From an uncultured Blautia sp. (GTDB lineage: Bacteria; Bacillota; Clostridia; Lachnospirales; Lachnospiraceae), in contig NZ_CAKRXI010000002.1 in the NCBI RefSeq assembly GCF_934424005.1, positions 1 to 64,000 on the forward strand: 64,000 nucleotides of DNA, read 5' to 3'. A program made the translations under genes and the position numbers. The stretch's first letter is position 1. Each line of letters starts with the position of its first letter. Positions 33,012-41,801 of this stretch are shown here, piece by piece. Under the pieces are notes generated by a model. It saw only the letters and a program-made list of their open reading frames with translations, searched no databases and was not told where the DNA came from.

Positions 33012-33431
33012 ATGAGTACAAAAGCAGATATGGCAATTGCATTTCATGATAAGGGATATAACTGTGCACAGGCAGTTGCCTGTTCGTTTTGTCAGGAATT
33101 TGGTGTAGCGGAAGAAGAGATGTTCCGGATCGCAGAAGGCTTCGGACTTGGAATGGGAATGATGGAAGTGTGTGGAGCACTTTCAGGAATGATGATGATC
33201 ATCGGACTGGAAAACAGTGTCGGAGATCCGGAAAAAGGCAGACTGACAAAAGGTGATACCTACAGAAAGGTAAAAGAATATGTAAAGAAGTTCCAGGAAC
33301 AGAATGGTTCTTATCTTTGCAGGGAACTGAAAGGTGTGGAAACAGGAAAAGTACTTCGCAGTTGTCCGGATTGTATTCGTGATGCAGTAGCGCTGACTGA
33401 GGAATATCTGGCTGCACAGAAGCAGAACTGA
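33012..33431 (+). CDS. C_GCAxxG_C_C family small redox-type protein
   Basis: A 139-residue protein named for its cysteine pattern: C18 (GYNCAQAV), CGALSG at C54, C103 and the pair C118/C121, with a further C24. Members are thought to bind metal or take part in redox reactions, often near dehydrogenases; no function is proven. ATG 33012 is preceded by AGGAGGAAAG. The gene is transcribed alone, with an AT-rich divergent promoter region shared with the EAL gene. Confidence 0.85.
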   Translation: MSTKADMAIAFHDKGYNCAQAVACSFCQEFGVAEEEMFRIAEGFGLGMGMMEVCGALSGMMMIIGLENSVGDPEKGRLTKGDTYRKVKEYVKKFQEQNGSYLCRELKGVETGKVLRSCPDCIRDAVALTEEYLAAQKQN

Positions 33432-33460
33432 TCTTCAGAAAAGAAGATACTTGTAAATAA

Positions 33461-33517
33461 AAAAATCCGTCGATACAGAATGTATGAAAATTCATAAAAC
33501 TGTTTCGACGGATTTTT
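33461..33517. terminator. Bidirectional intrinsic terminator
   Basis: AAAAATCCGTCGATACAG (33461-33478) pairs with CTGTTTCGACGGATTTTT (33500-33517), one mismatch, with A and T runs at both sides for the convergent genes. Confidence 0.85.
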
Positions 33518-33532
33518 ATGTTTGAGAGAATA

Positions 33533-35296
33533 TTATTCAGCTACTTTGACAAACTGACTGTTGTACAGATTTTGATAGAATCCGCCCTTTGCCATAAGTT
33601 CATCATGTGATCCCTGTTCGACGATACTTCCGTCTTTCATGACAAGAATCTCATCTGCATTTCGAATCGTAGAAAGACGATGCGCTACGATAAAGCTTGT
33701 ACGTCCCTCCATAAGACGGTCAAAAGCTTCCTGAACCATCAGTTCAGTTCGGGTATCGATACTGGAAGTGGCTTCATCCAGTATCAGCATTGGAGGCAGA
33801 CAGAGCATGACACGGGTAATACAGAGAAGCTGTTTTTCACCCTGGCTCAGACTGTCTTCTTTTAAGCGTGTGTCCAAGCCATTTGGAAGACGGCGGATAA
33901 ATTCCCAGCTGTGAGAACGTCTGGCTGCTTCGATAATTTCTTCATCGGTTGCATCTGGCTTACCGATGTTGAGGTTTTTGCGGACAGTACCGTTTTTGAT
34001 CCAGGTGTCCTGAAGCACCATGCCAAAGCTGCTACGCAGAGAATGACGGGAAATTTCATTGATCGGGTGATCATCAATCGAGATTGTACCGCTGGTCACA
34101 TCATAGAATCGCATCAGCAGGTTGATAAAGGTTGTTTTTCCACAGCCGGTTGGTCCGACGATTGCGATACGCTTGCCTGGTTCTGCATGCAGGTTGAAAT
34201 TTTCAATCAGTTTTTTGTCCGGAACGTAGCGGAAACAAACGTTATCGATGTTGACTTCACCTCTGACATCAGAGATGGTGTCCTTGGAATCAGCACTTTC
34301 CGGTTCTTCTTCCAGAAGAGCAAAGATTCTGGCCGCGCATGCAAGTGCATTCTGAAGCTCTGTGATGACAGAACTGATATCATTGAATGGTTTCATGTAC
34401 TGATTTGCATAAGCAAGAAGTACGGACAGACCACCAACAGTTAGGGAGCCGCCAGGAATCATGAAAGCACCGGCCAGGGCAACACCTGCATAAATGACAT
34501 TATTGACAAAACGTGTGGACGGGTTGGTCAGGCTACTGTAAAAGACCGCTTTCTGACTGCATTCTTTTAATTCTTCATTGATCAGGGCAAAACGTCCAGA
34601 TGATTTATCTTCGTATCCGAAGGCCTGTACGATCTTCTGATTTCCAATCATTTCTTCGATAAGTGCGGTCTGACGGCCACGTGCATCACTCTGCTTCCGG
34701 AACATATGGAAGGAACGTGAGGAAATAAATTTTGCAACAAAGAAACTGAGCGGAGTCAGAACAATGACCATCAAAGTGATCCAGATATTCTTAGAAAACA
34801 TGAAAAGCAGAGTTCCGATGATCGTAACGATTCCTGAGAAAAGCTGTGTGAATCCAAGCAGAAGACCATCCGAAAGAATATCGGTATCAGCAATGACGCG
34901 GCTTATGATATCACCGGTGCTGTGGCTGTCCAGATAGGAGAGCGGAAGTTCCTGAATATGACGGATCGCTTTTGCACGGATATCCTGTACCGTACGGAAG
35001 GTCATACGGTTGTTAATGATATTCATGATCCAGGTAGCAACACTGGAAACGATGATCATCACAAGAATCCGGCTGAGATAATACCACATCATACTGAAAT
35101 TAACTTCATGTTTGGCAACTACCTGGTCGATCGCATTACCGAAAAGTACCGGTACATACAACTGCAGGATGACAGATATAGCTGCCAGAATAATGCTCAG
35201 GACCAGAAGAAAACGGTACTTTCCGATAAAACGGAGTACTTTCCAGAGGGTTTCCATGCTGGTCGTATTTGTCTGCTGTTTGTTCTGTTTGCTCAT
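33533..35296 (-). CDS. Heterodimeric ABC exporter, second subunit (pair 1)
   Basis: A 587-residue half-transporter with six membrane segments then an ATPase. Walker A GPTGCGKT near residue 376, Walker B with catalytic Glu (LILDEATSS near 496) and H-loop (VAHRLST) are canonical, but the signature is LSQGE instead of LSGGQ. This complements the degenerate partner, giving one active and one degenerate ATP site, as in BmrCD/TM287-288 type exporters. Its start overlaps the stop of the partner by 4 bases. Substrate (drug, lipid or peptide) unknown. Confidence 0.88.
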   Translation of the reverse strand: MSKQNKQQTNTTSMETLWKVLRFIGKYRFLLVLSIILAAISVILQLYVPVLFGNAIDQVVAKHEVNFSMMWYYLSRILVMIIVSSVATWIMNIINNRMTFRTVQDIRAKAIRHIQELPLSYLDSHSTGDIISRVIADTDILSDGLLLGFTQLFSGIVTIIGTLLFMFSKNIWITLMVIVLTPLSFFVAKFISSRSFHMFRKQSDARGRQTALIEEMIGNQKIVQAFGYEDKSSGRFALINEELKECSQKAVFYSSLTNPSTRFVNNVIYAGVALAGAFMIPGGSLTVGGLSVLLAYANQYMKPFNDISSVITELQNALACAARIFALLEEEPESADSKDTISDVRGEVNIDNVCFRYVPDKKLIENFNLHAEPGKRIAIVGPTGCGKTTFINLLMRFYDVTSGTISIDDHPINEISRHSLRSSFGMVLQDTWIKNGTVRKNLNIGKPDATDEEIIEAARRSHSWEFIRRLPNGLDTRLKEDSLSQGEKQLLCITRVMLCLPPMLILDEATSSIDTRTELMVQEAFDRLMEGRTSFIVAHRLSTIRNADEILVMKDGSIVEQGSHDELMAKGGFYQNLYNSQFVKVAE

Positions 35297-37074
35297 AAAG
35301 TCACCTCCGAAGCATTACCGGATACAGCTGTATTTGATGTATTGTATTTTGCGCGTTCTTCCGGGAACTGGGAGAAATAGATTTCGCGGTACGTATCACA
35401 GGTACGGATCAGGTCATCGTGAATGCCTTTTCCAACGAGCTCACCGTCATCCAGAACAAGAATCAGATCTGCCTGACGGATACTTGCAGCACGTTGGGAC
35501 ACCAGGAAGGTGGTAACATTTCCGCTGAGCTGATGGAGAGATCTGCGAAGTGCAGCATCTGTTGCAAAATCCAGAGCACTGGCACTGTCGTCAAGAATCA
35601 GAAAATCCGGTTTCTTTACAACAGCACGTGCGATAGTAAGACGCTGACGCTGACCACCGGAAAGATTTCGTCCATTCTGTTCCAATTTAAAATCAAGCTG
35701 TCTATCTTTGTTTTCTACAATTTCACGAGCCTGTGCGGTTGTGAGTGCATCCCAGATTTCCTCATCTGTCGCATTTTCACGTCCCCATTTCATGTTTTCG
35801 CGGATGGATCCTTTAAAAAGTACAGCGCGTTGTGGAACAACACCGATCTTTTCACGAAGGTCATGCTGGCTGTAGTTCTGGATATTTTGCCCGTCTATCT
35901 GTATAGTTCCGCTGGTCGCATCATAAAAACGGGCAATCAGGTTGACCAGGGTGGATTTACCGCTTCCGGTACCTCCGATGATTCCAACAGTCTGGCCTCT
36001 TTTGACAGAGAAGCTGATATTGGAAAGGCTTGGTGCACCTGATTCTGCATAAGTAAAAGTAACATCATGGAATTCGACTGCGTTTTTGCCGCAAACTACA
36101 GTAGAGGCAGTAGAGACCGGATAATCCATGGAAGATTTTACTTTGAGAATATCGGCAACACGGTTTGCACATGCGGCAGATTTGTTCAGTGTAATGATCA
36201 GAGAAGCAAGTTTAATGAGTTCAACGATCATCTGAGCCATATAGTTATAAAGAGCAACAACCTGTCCCTGCTGCATATTTCCGAGATTGACCTGAAGTCC
36301 TGCATTATTGATCAGAATGACTGTTGCGATATTGATCAGTACATAAGTTACCGGATTTAGAAGAGCAGACAGTTTTCCGACAAATTCGTTCAGCTTTGTA
36401 AGCTGAGCGTTGCTGGCATCAAATTCACGGACGGCTTCTTCTTCGCGGCAAAAAGCACGGATGACACGTACACCGGTCAGGTTTTCACGGGTCAGTCCGG
36501 TAACTGCATCCAGACGTGCCTGTACCTTGCCAAAAAGCGGAATACTCAGGTACATGATCACAAATACGACCAGGAAAAGTACCGGAATGGCAACAACAAA
36601 GATCAAAGCACAGCGTGTGTTGATCGTAAAGGCCATGACCATGGAACCTAATACAATAAAAGGACTTCGAAGAAGAAGGCGCAGGCCCATATTTACACCG
36701 TTCTGTACCTGATTGATATCATCTGTAAGGCGGGTGATCAGAGTATCTGTTCCAAGAGTATCAAGTTCTGTGTAAGAAAGCTTCTGCACATGGTCGTAAA
36801 CGGCCTGTCTCAGTTCAGTAGCAAATCCTACACTGGCCTTAGCAGCAAAAAACTGGGCGGTGATGCTGACTGCAAGTCCGGCAGCTGCCATGAGTACCAG
36901 AATAAAAAATCGCTCGATGATATACGGGCGATCATTTCCAGTGATACCTACATCAATGATCTGGGCAATGACTACCGGGACAAGCAGATCAAACACAACT
37001 TCCAGAAATTTGAAGAAAGGGGCAAGAATGCTTTCTTTCCTGTAATTTTTTAGATAGATTGCGAGAGATCGCAT
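35293..37074 (-). CDS. Heterodimeric ABC exporter, first subunit (pair 1)
   Basis: A 593-residue half-transporter. ATG 37074-37072 is preferred because GGAGGAAACC lies just upstream. Six membrane segments (LEVVFDLLVPVVIAQIIDVGI near residue 25) precede an ATPase with Walker A GGTGSGKST and signature LSGGQRQ, but Walker B ends in LILDDSAS (Asp in place of the catalytic Glu) and the H-loop His is Gln (LVSQRAAS). It is thus the regulatory half of the pair. It is paralogous to the gene at 44064-45797. Confidence 0.88.
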   Translation of the reverse strand: MRSLAIYLKNYRKESILAPFFKFLEVVFDLLVPVVIAQIIDVGITGNDRPYIIERFFILVLMAAAGLAVSITAQFFAAKASVGFATELRQAVYDHVQKLSYTELDTLGTDTLITRLTDDINQVQNGVNMGLRLLLRSPFIVLGSMVMAFTINTRCALIFVVAIPVLFLVVFVIMYLSIPLFGKVQARLDAVTGLTRENLTGVRVIRAFCREEEAVREFDASNAQLTKLNEFVGKLSALLNPVTYVLINIATVILINNAGLQVNLGNMQQGQVVALYNYMAQMIVELIKLASLIITLNKSAACANRVADILKVKSSMDYPVSTASTVVCGKNAVEFHDVTFTYAESGAPSLSNISFSVKRGQTVGIIGGTGSGKSTLVNLIARFYDATSGTIQIDGQNIQNYSQHDLREKIGVVPQRAVLFKGSIRENMKWGRENATDEEIWDALTTAQAREIVENKDRQLDFKLEQNGRNLSGGQRQRLTIARAVVKKPDFLILDDSASALDFATDAALRRSLHQLSGNVTTFLVSQRAASIRQADLILVLDDGELVGKGIHDDLIRTCDTYREIYFSQFPEERAKYNTSNTAVSGNASEVTL

Positions 37075-37212
37075 TTTTAGGTTTCCTCCGTTTTTTATTA
37101 TTGTATTGCTGTTTGTTATTGTTGACAGCAACAGATTGACATTCCCTATTATAGTCCTGTATCATAAGAAATAGCAAGGGCATAAATACTATAAGTAAAA
37201 AGAGGAAAATCT

Positions 37213-37884
37213 ATGAGAAGAGAAGTGACACTGGAAGAAATTTCAGATGGAAGATTATATGATGCGAATGATATGGTCAAAGCAGATTGTCAGGACTGCA
37301 AAGGCTGTCATGACTGCTGTACAGGGATGGGAGATTCTGTCCTTCTGGATCCGTATGATGTCTGTCGATTGAGCAGAGGTCTCTGGAAAATACCGGAAGA
37401 ACTGATTGGGAGTGTGCTTGAACTTGGGATTTCTGATGGCAATGTTCTGCCACATCTGGCAATGCGCGGAACAGAGGAAAAATGCGTTTTCCTGAATCAG
37501 GAAGGCAGATGCTCCATACATGAGATTCGTCCTGGATTCTGCCGGTTGTTTCCGCTGGGAAGATATTATACGGAAGATGGATTTAAATATATCATTCAGA
37601 TCCATGAATGTGCAAAGAAAAACCGTTCCAAGATCAAGGTAAAAAAATGGATCGATACACCGGATCTCAGACAATACGAAAAATTTGTATGGGATTGGCA
37701 TCAGTTTCTTCTGGATGTACAGGAAGTGTTTTACCAGACGGAAGATGCAGATTTGATCAAAAACCTGAATATGTATGTGCTCAGTCGGTTTTATACAAAA
37801 CCTTATGAAGAAAACAGAGATTTTTATGAACAGTTTTATGATCGTCTTGAAGAAGCAAAAAAACTTCTGAGTCTGGGAGTATGA
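37213..37884 (+). CDS. YkgJ/UPF0153-like cysteine-cluster protein
   Basis: A 223-residue protein with the CxxCxxCxxCC set at C26, C29, C32, C35, C36 (DCQDCKGCHDCC), followed by CVFLNQEGRCSIHEIRPGFC near residue 92 and HEC near 135. The family (YkgJ) is thought to bind zinc or an iron-sulfur cluster; function unknown. Its last 8 codons lie in the terminator hairpin. It is divergent from the ABC exporter operon. Confidence 0.82.
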   Translation: MRREVTLEEISDGRLYDANDMVKADCQDCKGCHDCCTGMGDSVLLDPYDVCRLSRGLWKIPEELIGSVLELGISDGNVLPHLAMRGTEEKCVFLNQEGRCSIHEIRPGFCRLFPLGRYYTEDGFKYIIQIHECAKKNRSKIKVKKWIDTPDLRQYEKFVWDWHQFLLDVQEVFYQTEDADLIKNLNMYVLSRFYTKPYEENRDFYEQFYDRLEEAKKLLSLGV

Positions 37885-37907
37885 TCCCGGGACTCAGAAG
37901 TTTTTTG
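37861..37907. terminator. Intrinsic terminator overlapping the cysteine-cluster gene
   Basis: AACTTCTGAGTC (37862-37873) pairs with GACTCAGAAGTT (37891-37902), extended inside by TGGGA/TCCCG, with T6. It may serve both convergent units. Confidence 0.85.
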
Positions 37908-37916
37908 AATGAAAAG

Positions 37917-38744
37917 TTACAGATTATTTTTTACAAGAAGTTCGTCAAGAAGTTGATGAATAGTCTTGTTTAATACAGGATGTCTGTAATAAGGAGCAAT
38001 CTCATCCATTGGTTTCAGGACAAAATCACGATTTTCCATATCAATATGTGGGATATGAAGATCCGGAGTGTCTATGATCTCATTATCATAGAACAGAATA
38101 TCCAGATCAAGTGTACGCGGACCCCAGTGAATGATACGTTCTCTGTTTGCGGCTGCTTCCAGTTCGTGAAGACGGTCCAGAAGCTCTTCCGGGGTGAACA
38201 GCGTACGGAGTTTCAGAACACCATTCAGAAATTCATCCTGTTCCACACCACCATAAGGTTCTGTAACTAAATATTCAGATACAGCTTCTACTTCACAGGA
38301 AGGAGTAGTACGGAGCCCCTGAATGCCATCATCCAGGAACTTCTTTTTGTCCCCAAGGTTGGAACCAAAGGCTACATAGGCAGTATGCCATCCGCGGGTG
38401 ATCTCCACAGCAACTGTTTCGAGTGGGAGACCGACCGGAGCCCATGGCTTTTCAACACGCAAAGTGATCATTTTGAGAAGAGGAAGCTCCTGAAGCAGCA
38501 TCTGGCAGAGATTTTCTGCAAGTGCCTCCAGAAGTTTATAAGTATGCTCTTTTGTGAATTTGGTGATCATATGGCTGACTTCTCCATAATGAATAGAAGC
38601 AGTCAGTTCATCGGTCAGACCTGCTTTTCGGGTATCCGTGTAAAGAGTGGCAGAAATAACGAATTTCTGGCCGAGAACATTTTCCTCCGGGAAAACTCCA
38701 TGGTTTGCAAAAATCTCCAGGTTTTTGATCTCAATCTTATCCAT
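37917..38744 (-). CDS. folBK: Fused dihydroneopterin aldolase / HPPK
   Basis: A 275-residue two-domain folate enzyme. Residues 1-117 are FolB (IEIKNLEIFANHGVFPEE; releases glycolaldehyde from dihydroneopterin), residues 120-275 are FolK (VAFGSNLGDKKKF near 124; ERIIHWGPRTLDLDILFYD near 195; pyrophosphorylates 6-hydroxymethyl-dihydropterin). The start follows the folP stop with no gap, so translation is coupled. It is the last gene of the THF-riboswitch operon. Confidence 0.92.
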   Translation of the reverse strand: MDKIEIKNLEIFANHGVFPEENVLGQKFVISATLYTDTRKAGLTDELTASIHYGEVSHMITKFTKEHTYKLLEALAENLCQMLLQELPLLKMITLRVEKPWAPVGLPLETVAVEITRGWHTAYVAFGSNLGDKKKFLDDGIQGLRTTPSCEVEAVSEYLVTEPYGGVEQDEFLNGVLKLRTLFTPEELLDRLHELEAAANRERIIHWGPRTLDLDILFYDNEIIDTPDLHIPHIDMENRDFVLKPMDEIAPYYRHPVLNKTIHQLLDELLVKNNL

Positions 38745-39560
38745 TTATTTTATATTCCTTCCAAGAATTGCTTCAGTCATGAGGATAGCACGTTTGTTTT
38801 CTTTGATATCATGTACGCGGACAAAAGCACAGCCTTTCATGACACCGATGACAGAAGTGGCAACGGTGCCTTCTACACGCTGATCAACCGGAAGATCCAG
38901 AGTAAGACCAATCATGGACTTACGGGAGGTTCCGAGCAGGACCGGGAATCCGAGATGCTGAAAAAGTTCCAGATGATTCATGGTTTCCAGATTCATTTCA
39001 TATGTTTTGCCGAAACCAACGCCCGGATCAAGAATGATTCGTTCGTCTTTGATTCCGGCTCCTCGGGCAATATTGACACATTCCTGTGTTTCAGCAAGCA
39101 TATCGATGAGAAAGTTATTGTATTCTGTGTTGACTTTGTTGTGCATAAGACAGCAGGCTACATCATGTTTGGCGATGACACCGGCCATGTCCGGATCATA
39201 TTTGAGTCCCCAGACATCGTTGACCAGATCAGCACCTGCCTGGACAGCTGCATCTGCAACACTTCCCTTGTAAGTATCTACAGAGATCGGTACATCAAAA
39301 CGTTTGCGAAGTGCTTCGATGACCGGAACGACACGTGCTGCTTCTTCTTCGGCACTGACCGGAGTATGCCCCGGACGGGTGGATTCACCGCCGACATCCA
39401 GAATATCAGCACCGTCTTTGATCATAGCTTCTGCATGCATCAGAGCATGGTCCATAGTATTCCATTTGCCACCATCAGAAAAAGAATCCGGGGTCACGTT
39501 CAGGATGCCCATAATATAAGTTCTGTTTTTTACATCAAATTCACGATTTCCGATTTTCAT
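38745..39560 (-). CDS. folP: Dihydropteroate synthase
   Basis: A 271-residue TIM barrel that joins pterin pyrophosphate to p-aminobenzoate; the sulfonamide target. Motifs: MGILNVTPDSFSDGG (residues 17-31), DVGGESTRPG near 60, ISVDTYKG near 95, DPGVGFGKT near 175 and GTSRKSMIG near 202. AGGAGAATC precedes ATG. It follows the HD-domain gene by 17 bases. Confidence 0.93.
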   Translation of the reverse strand: MKIGNREFDVKNRTYIMGILNVTPDSFSDGGKWNTMDHALMHAEAMIKDGADILDVGGESTRPGHTPVSAEEEAARVVPVIEALRKRFDVPISVDTYKGSVADAAVQAGADLVNDVWGLKYDPDMAGVIAKHDVACCLMHNKVNTEYNNFLIDMLAETQECVNIARGAGIKDERIILDPGVGFGKTYEMNLETMNHLELFQHLGFPVLLGTSRKSMIGLTLDLPVDQRVEGTVATSVIGVMKGCAFVRVHDIKENKRAILMTEAILGRNIK

Positions 39561-39577
39561 GATCTAAGATTCTCCTT

Positions 39578-40069
39578 TTAATATTGAATCATCATATTTT
39601 TTTTTGAAAGATCCCAGTAGCATTCTTTTTCTGCAGGACAGAGAAAACACATACGGGATTTTTTATCTGCTTCATAAAGAATCTGGCTCAGGGAAGAAGC
39701 TTCATTTTTTGAGGAACGATGTTCCCCGATTGCCGTCAGAATCTGCTCTTTTTCTGCAGAAGAAAAAGCAAGGTCAGATAAAATCTGTTCAGCAATCTGT
39801 ACACCGGCTTCGTCATGCGGGGTACCATCCATATACTGTCTGAAGCGACCGATATCATGGAGAAGTGCAGTGCAGTAGATCAGTTCACGGGAGCAGTCAA
39901 GTCCTCGTTCCAGTGCAAATATGTAAGCAAGTCTTGCGACATCCAGAAAATGTTCCGGTGTATGACGGCAGAAGATACGGTCAGCTTCAAGGTGTATAAG
40001 ATCTTTCAGATTTTGCTGATAGAGAGGATGCTGCCAGATAGCATTTACTCTTGTCATATCGGTATGCAT
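39578..40069 (-). CDS. HD-domain hydrolase in the folate operon
   Basis: A 163-residue HD phosphohydrolase: H37 (RHTPEHFLDVARLAYIFA), the HD pair in TALLHDIGRFRQY near residue 70-75, and D near 82 (DEAG). It sits between folE and folP, overlapping the folE stop (TGATG). The order suggests action between GTP cyclohydrolase I and dihydroneopterin aldolase, where the triphosphate must be removed; no NUDIX-type FolQ is in the operon. That role is inference; a general nucleotidase is the alternative. The C-terminus has a Cys motif (CFLCPAEKEC). Confidence 0.8.
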   Translation of the reverse strand: MHTDMTRVNAIWQHPLYQQNLKDLIHLEADRIFCRHTPEHFLDVARLAYIFALERGLDCSRELIYCTALLHDIGRFRQYMDGTPHDEAGVQIAEQILSDLAFSSAEKEQILTAIGEHRSSKNEASSLSQILYEADKKSRMCFLCPAEKECYWDLSKKNMMIQY

Positions 40070-40626
40070 CAGTCTTTTACCATGGAGAGGAACTGTTTCT
40101 GAAGTTCGCGGTCTGTCTTGAAATCACCGCGGGTAACGGTAGTAATCGTTTTGCTTCCTGGTTTTTTGATTCCACGCATGGTCATGCAGGTGTGTTCCGC
40201 TTCCAGCATTACCATGATACCCTTAGGATTCAGGGCACGTTCCAGTGCATCAGCAATCTGTACAGTCAGGCGTTCCTGAATTTGCGGTCTTCTTGCATAA
40301 ACATCAACAGTACGGGCAAGTTTACTGAGACCGGTTACTTTGCCATTTGGAATATAAGCTACATGAGCTTTGCCATAAAAAGGCATCAGGTGATGTTCAC
40401 ACATAGAATAGAAAGTAATATCTTTTTCCAGTACCATTTCGTTATTTTCTACTTCAAACTGTTTGGCAAGATGATGATCCGCTTCTTCATCCAGTCCGCC
40501 GTAAATTTCCATACACATACGTGCAATTCGGTCCGGAGTATCTTTGAGACCTTCACGTTCTGTATCTTCACCGATTCCTTCAAGAAGGAGACGGATTGCC
40601 TGTTCTACTTTCTGTTTGTCTACCAT
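40069..40626 (-). CDS. folE: GTP cyclohydrolase I
   Basis: A 185-residue enzyme making dihydroneopterin triphosphate from GTP, the first step of folate synthesis. Motifs: [14 protein letters not shown] near residue 19, zinc ligands in MCEHHLMPF near 73 and HTCMTMRG near 142, and GLSKLAR near 97. AGGAGG lies 10 bases before ATG. It is the first gene of the leftward operon behind the THF riboswitch. Confidence 0.95.
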   Translation of the reverse strand: MVDKQKVEQAIRLLLEGIGEDTEREGLKDTPDRIARMCMEIYGGLDEEADHHLAKQFEVENNEMVLEKDITFYSMCEHHLMPFYGKAHVAYIPNGKVTGLSKLARTVDVYARRPQIQERLTVQIADALERALNPKGIMVMLEAEHTCMTMRGIKKPGSKTITTVTRGDFKTDRELQKQFLSMVKD

Positions 40627-40710
40627 TAAAAAAACAACCTCCTGTTAAACGTGATATCGTGTACTGTGGAGATTGTCTTTTTTTTGTCGAACTGGTAGCG
40701 CATTAAAGTG

Positions 40711-40777
40711 AAAAAGATATCTCCAATTGTGATAGAACGTATGTCGAAAAACGTATCCCTACACAATATGAGATATC
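40711..40777 (-). terminator. Terminator of the THF riboswitch expression platform
   Basis: On the minus strand GATATCTC-AT-ATTGTG (40777-40762) pairs with CACAAT-TG-GAGATATC (40731-40716) and is followed by TTTTT (40715-40711). It lies between the aptamer and folE, about 85 bases before the start codon, so ligand binding can govern read-through. Confidence 0.7.
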
Positions 40778-40790
40778 CTCTTATATTGTT

Positions 40791-40878
40791 GCAACGGGTG
40801 CGAATCATATACCGTAAGACGGACTTTTCGTTTCGGCGACAACTCCCCATTCGCTGAACACTTGACGCATATGATCCT
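40791..40878 (-). promoter_or_regulatory. Tetrahydrofolate (THF) riboswitch aptamer
   Basis: On the minus strand the sequence matches the THF riboswitch layout: GGATCATATGCGTCAAGTGT, then GAATGGGGAGTTGTC, ACGAA, and the closing strand CGGTATATGATTCGCACCCG. The pairing ATCATATGCG/TATATGATTCGC closes the outer stem. It controls the folE-HD-folP-folBK operon. A spurious 88-codon frame covers it and is not a gene. The 185 bases upstream (to 41063) hold the divergent promoters, with TATACT near 40910 as the likely -10. Confidence 0.8.
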
Positions 40879-41063
40879 ATTTTGCATATCATTCATTTCC
40901 CGTACAGTATAGCATAGATGCATTCGATATAAAAGAGGTAATTTGTTAAAAAAATATTCATTTCTAATATATATTGACGGAAATTGGCAGATATGATAGC
41001 ATGAAGCTATCTTTCAAAAAGAAATATAAAAAACGATAAAGATTCACAGATTACGGACCGACA

Positions 41064-41112
41064 GGGATAACGACTGTGTGTATGGATATACACGTGCGTT
41101 GTCTCTTTTTTT
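41064..41112 (+). terminator. Leader terminator upstream of pabA (possible attenuator)
   Basis: GGGATAACG (41064-41072) pairs with CGTTGTCTC (41097-41105), continued inside by GTGTGTAT/ATATACAC, followed by T7. It lies between a promoter-like region (TTGACG near 40976) and the pabA start at 41145, so transcription must pass it. No known aptamer was recognised in the 80 bases before it. Confidence 0.65.
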
Positions 41113-41144
41113 ATATGTGTTTTGCAGGGAGAGGGAGGAAAAAC

Positions 41145-41732
41145 ATGTTTTTGATGATCGATAATTATGATTCGTTTGTTTACAATCTGAAAGCGTACTT
41201 TGAGGAGTTGGGAAGGGAGATCATGGTCAGGAGAAGTGATCAGATTAATATAGAAGAAATAGAAAAGATGCAGCCGGAAGGAATCATTCTTTCGCCCGGA
41301 CCGAAACGTCCATGGGATGCTATGCGATGTGTGGAAACAGTGAAACAGTTTCAGGGAAAGATCCCGATCTTAGGTGTCTGTCTGGGACATCAGGTGTTGG
41401 GACATTGCTGTGGAGCTGTTGTAGAGAAAGGAAGCCGTCCAATGCATGGAAAGGTGACAGGGATCCGAAATAATGGAACGGGATTATTTGAAGGACTGCC
41501 GGAGAAATTTAAAGTAACCAGGTATCATTCACTGGTTGTGAGAGAAGACAGTATTCCGGGAGAATACCGGATAGATGCAGTGGCTGAAGATGGAGCGGTA
41601 ATGGGAATTTCGCACAAAGAACTCTCCCTTTATGGCGTACAGTTTCACCCGGAAGCAGTCCTGACGGAATATGGTCATGAGTTGTTAGAAAATTTCTGCT
41701 GTATCGCAGAGAAATTCAACAAAAATGAATAA
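41145..41732 (+). CDS. pabA: Aminodeoxychorismate synthase glutaminase (component II)
   Basis: A 195-residue class I glutamine amidotransferase that feeds ammonia to PabB. ATG 41145 follows GGGAGGAAAAAC. Catalytic triad: C79 (GVCLGHQ), H168 and E170 (VQFHPEA). The protein also resembles TrpG; the adjacent pabB and pabC and the lack of trp genes support p-aminobenzoate synthesis, although a shared role is possible. Confidence 0.9.
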   Translation: MFLMIDNYDSFVYNLKAYFEELGREIMVRRSDQINIEEIEKMQPEGIILSPGPKRPWDAMRCVETVKQFQGKIPILGVCLGHQVLGHCCGAVVEKGSRPMHGKVTGIRNNGTGLFEGLPEKFKVTRYHSLVVREDSIPGEYRIDAVAEDGAVMGISHKELSLYGVQFHPEAVLTEYGHELLENFCCIAEKFNKNE

Positions 41733-41801
41733 AAAAATCTATGAAATATATAAAGAAAATCTATAGAAATGTTTTGAAAAATGGACAGAGAGGAAAAAAA
41801 G

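Noticed and set aside
38385..39581. A 398-codon plus-strand frame opposite folP and folBK
   Set aside because: Shadow of conserved folate genes; no ribosome binding site.
40626..40892. An 88-codon minus-strand frame upstream of folE
   Set aside because: It covers the THF aptamer and its terminator; RNA structure explains the sequence.
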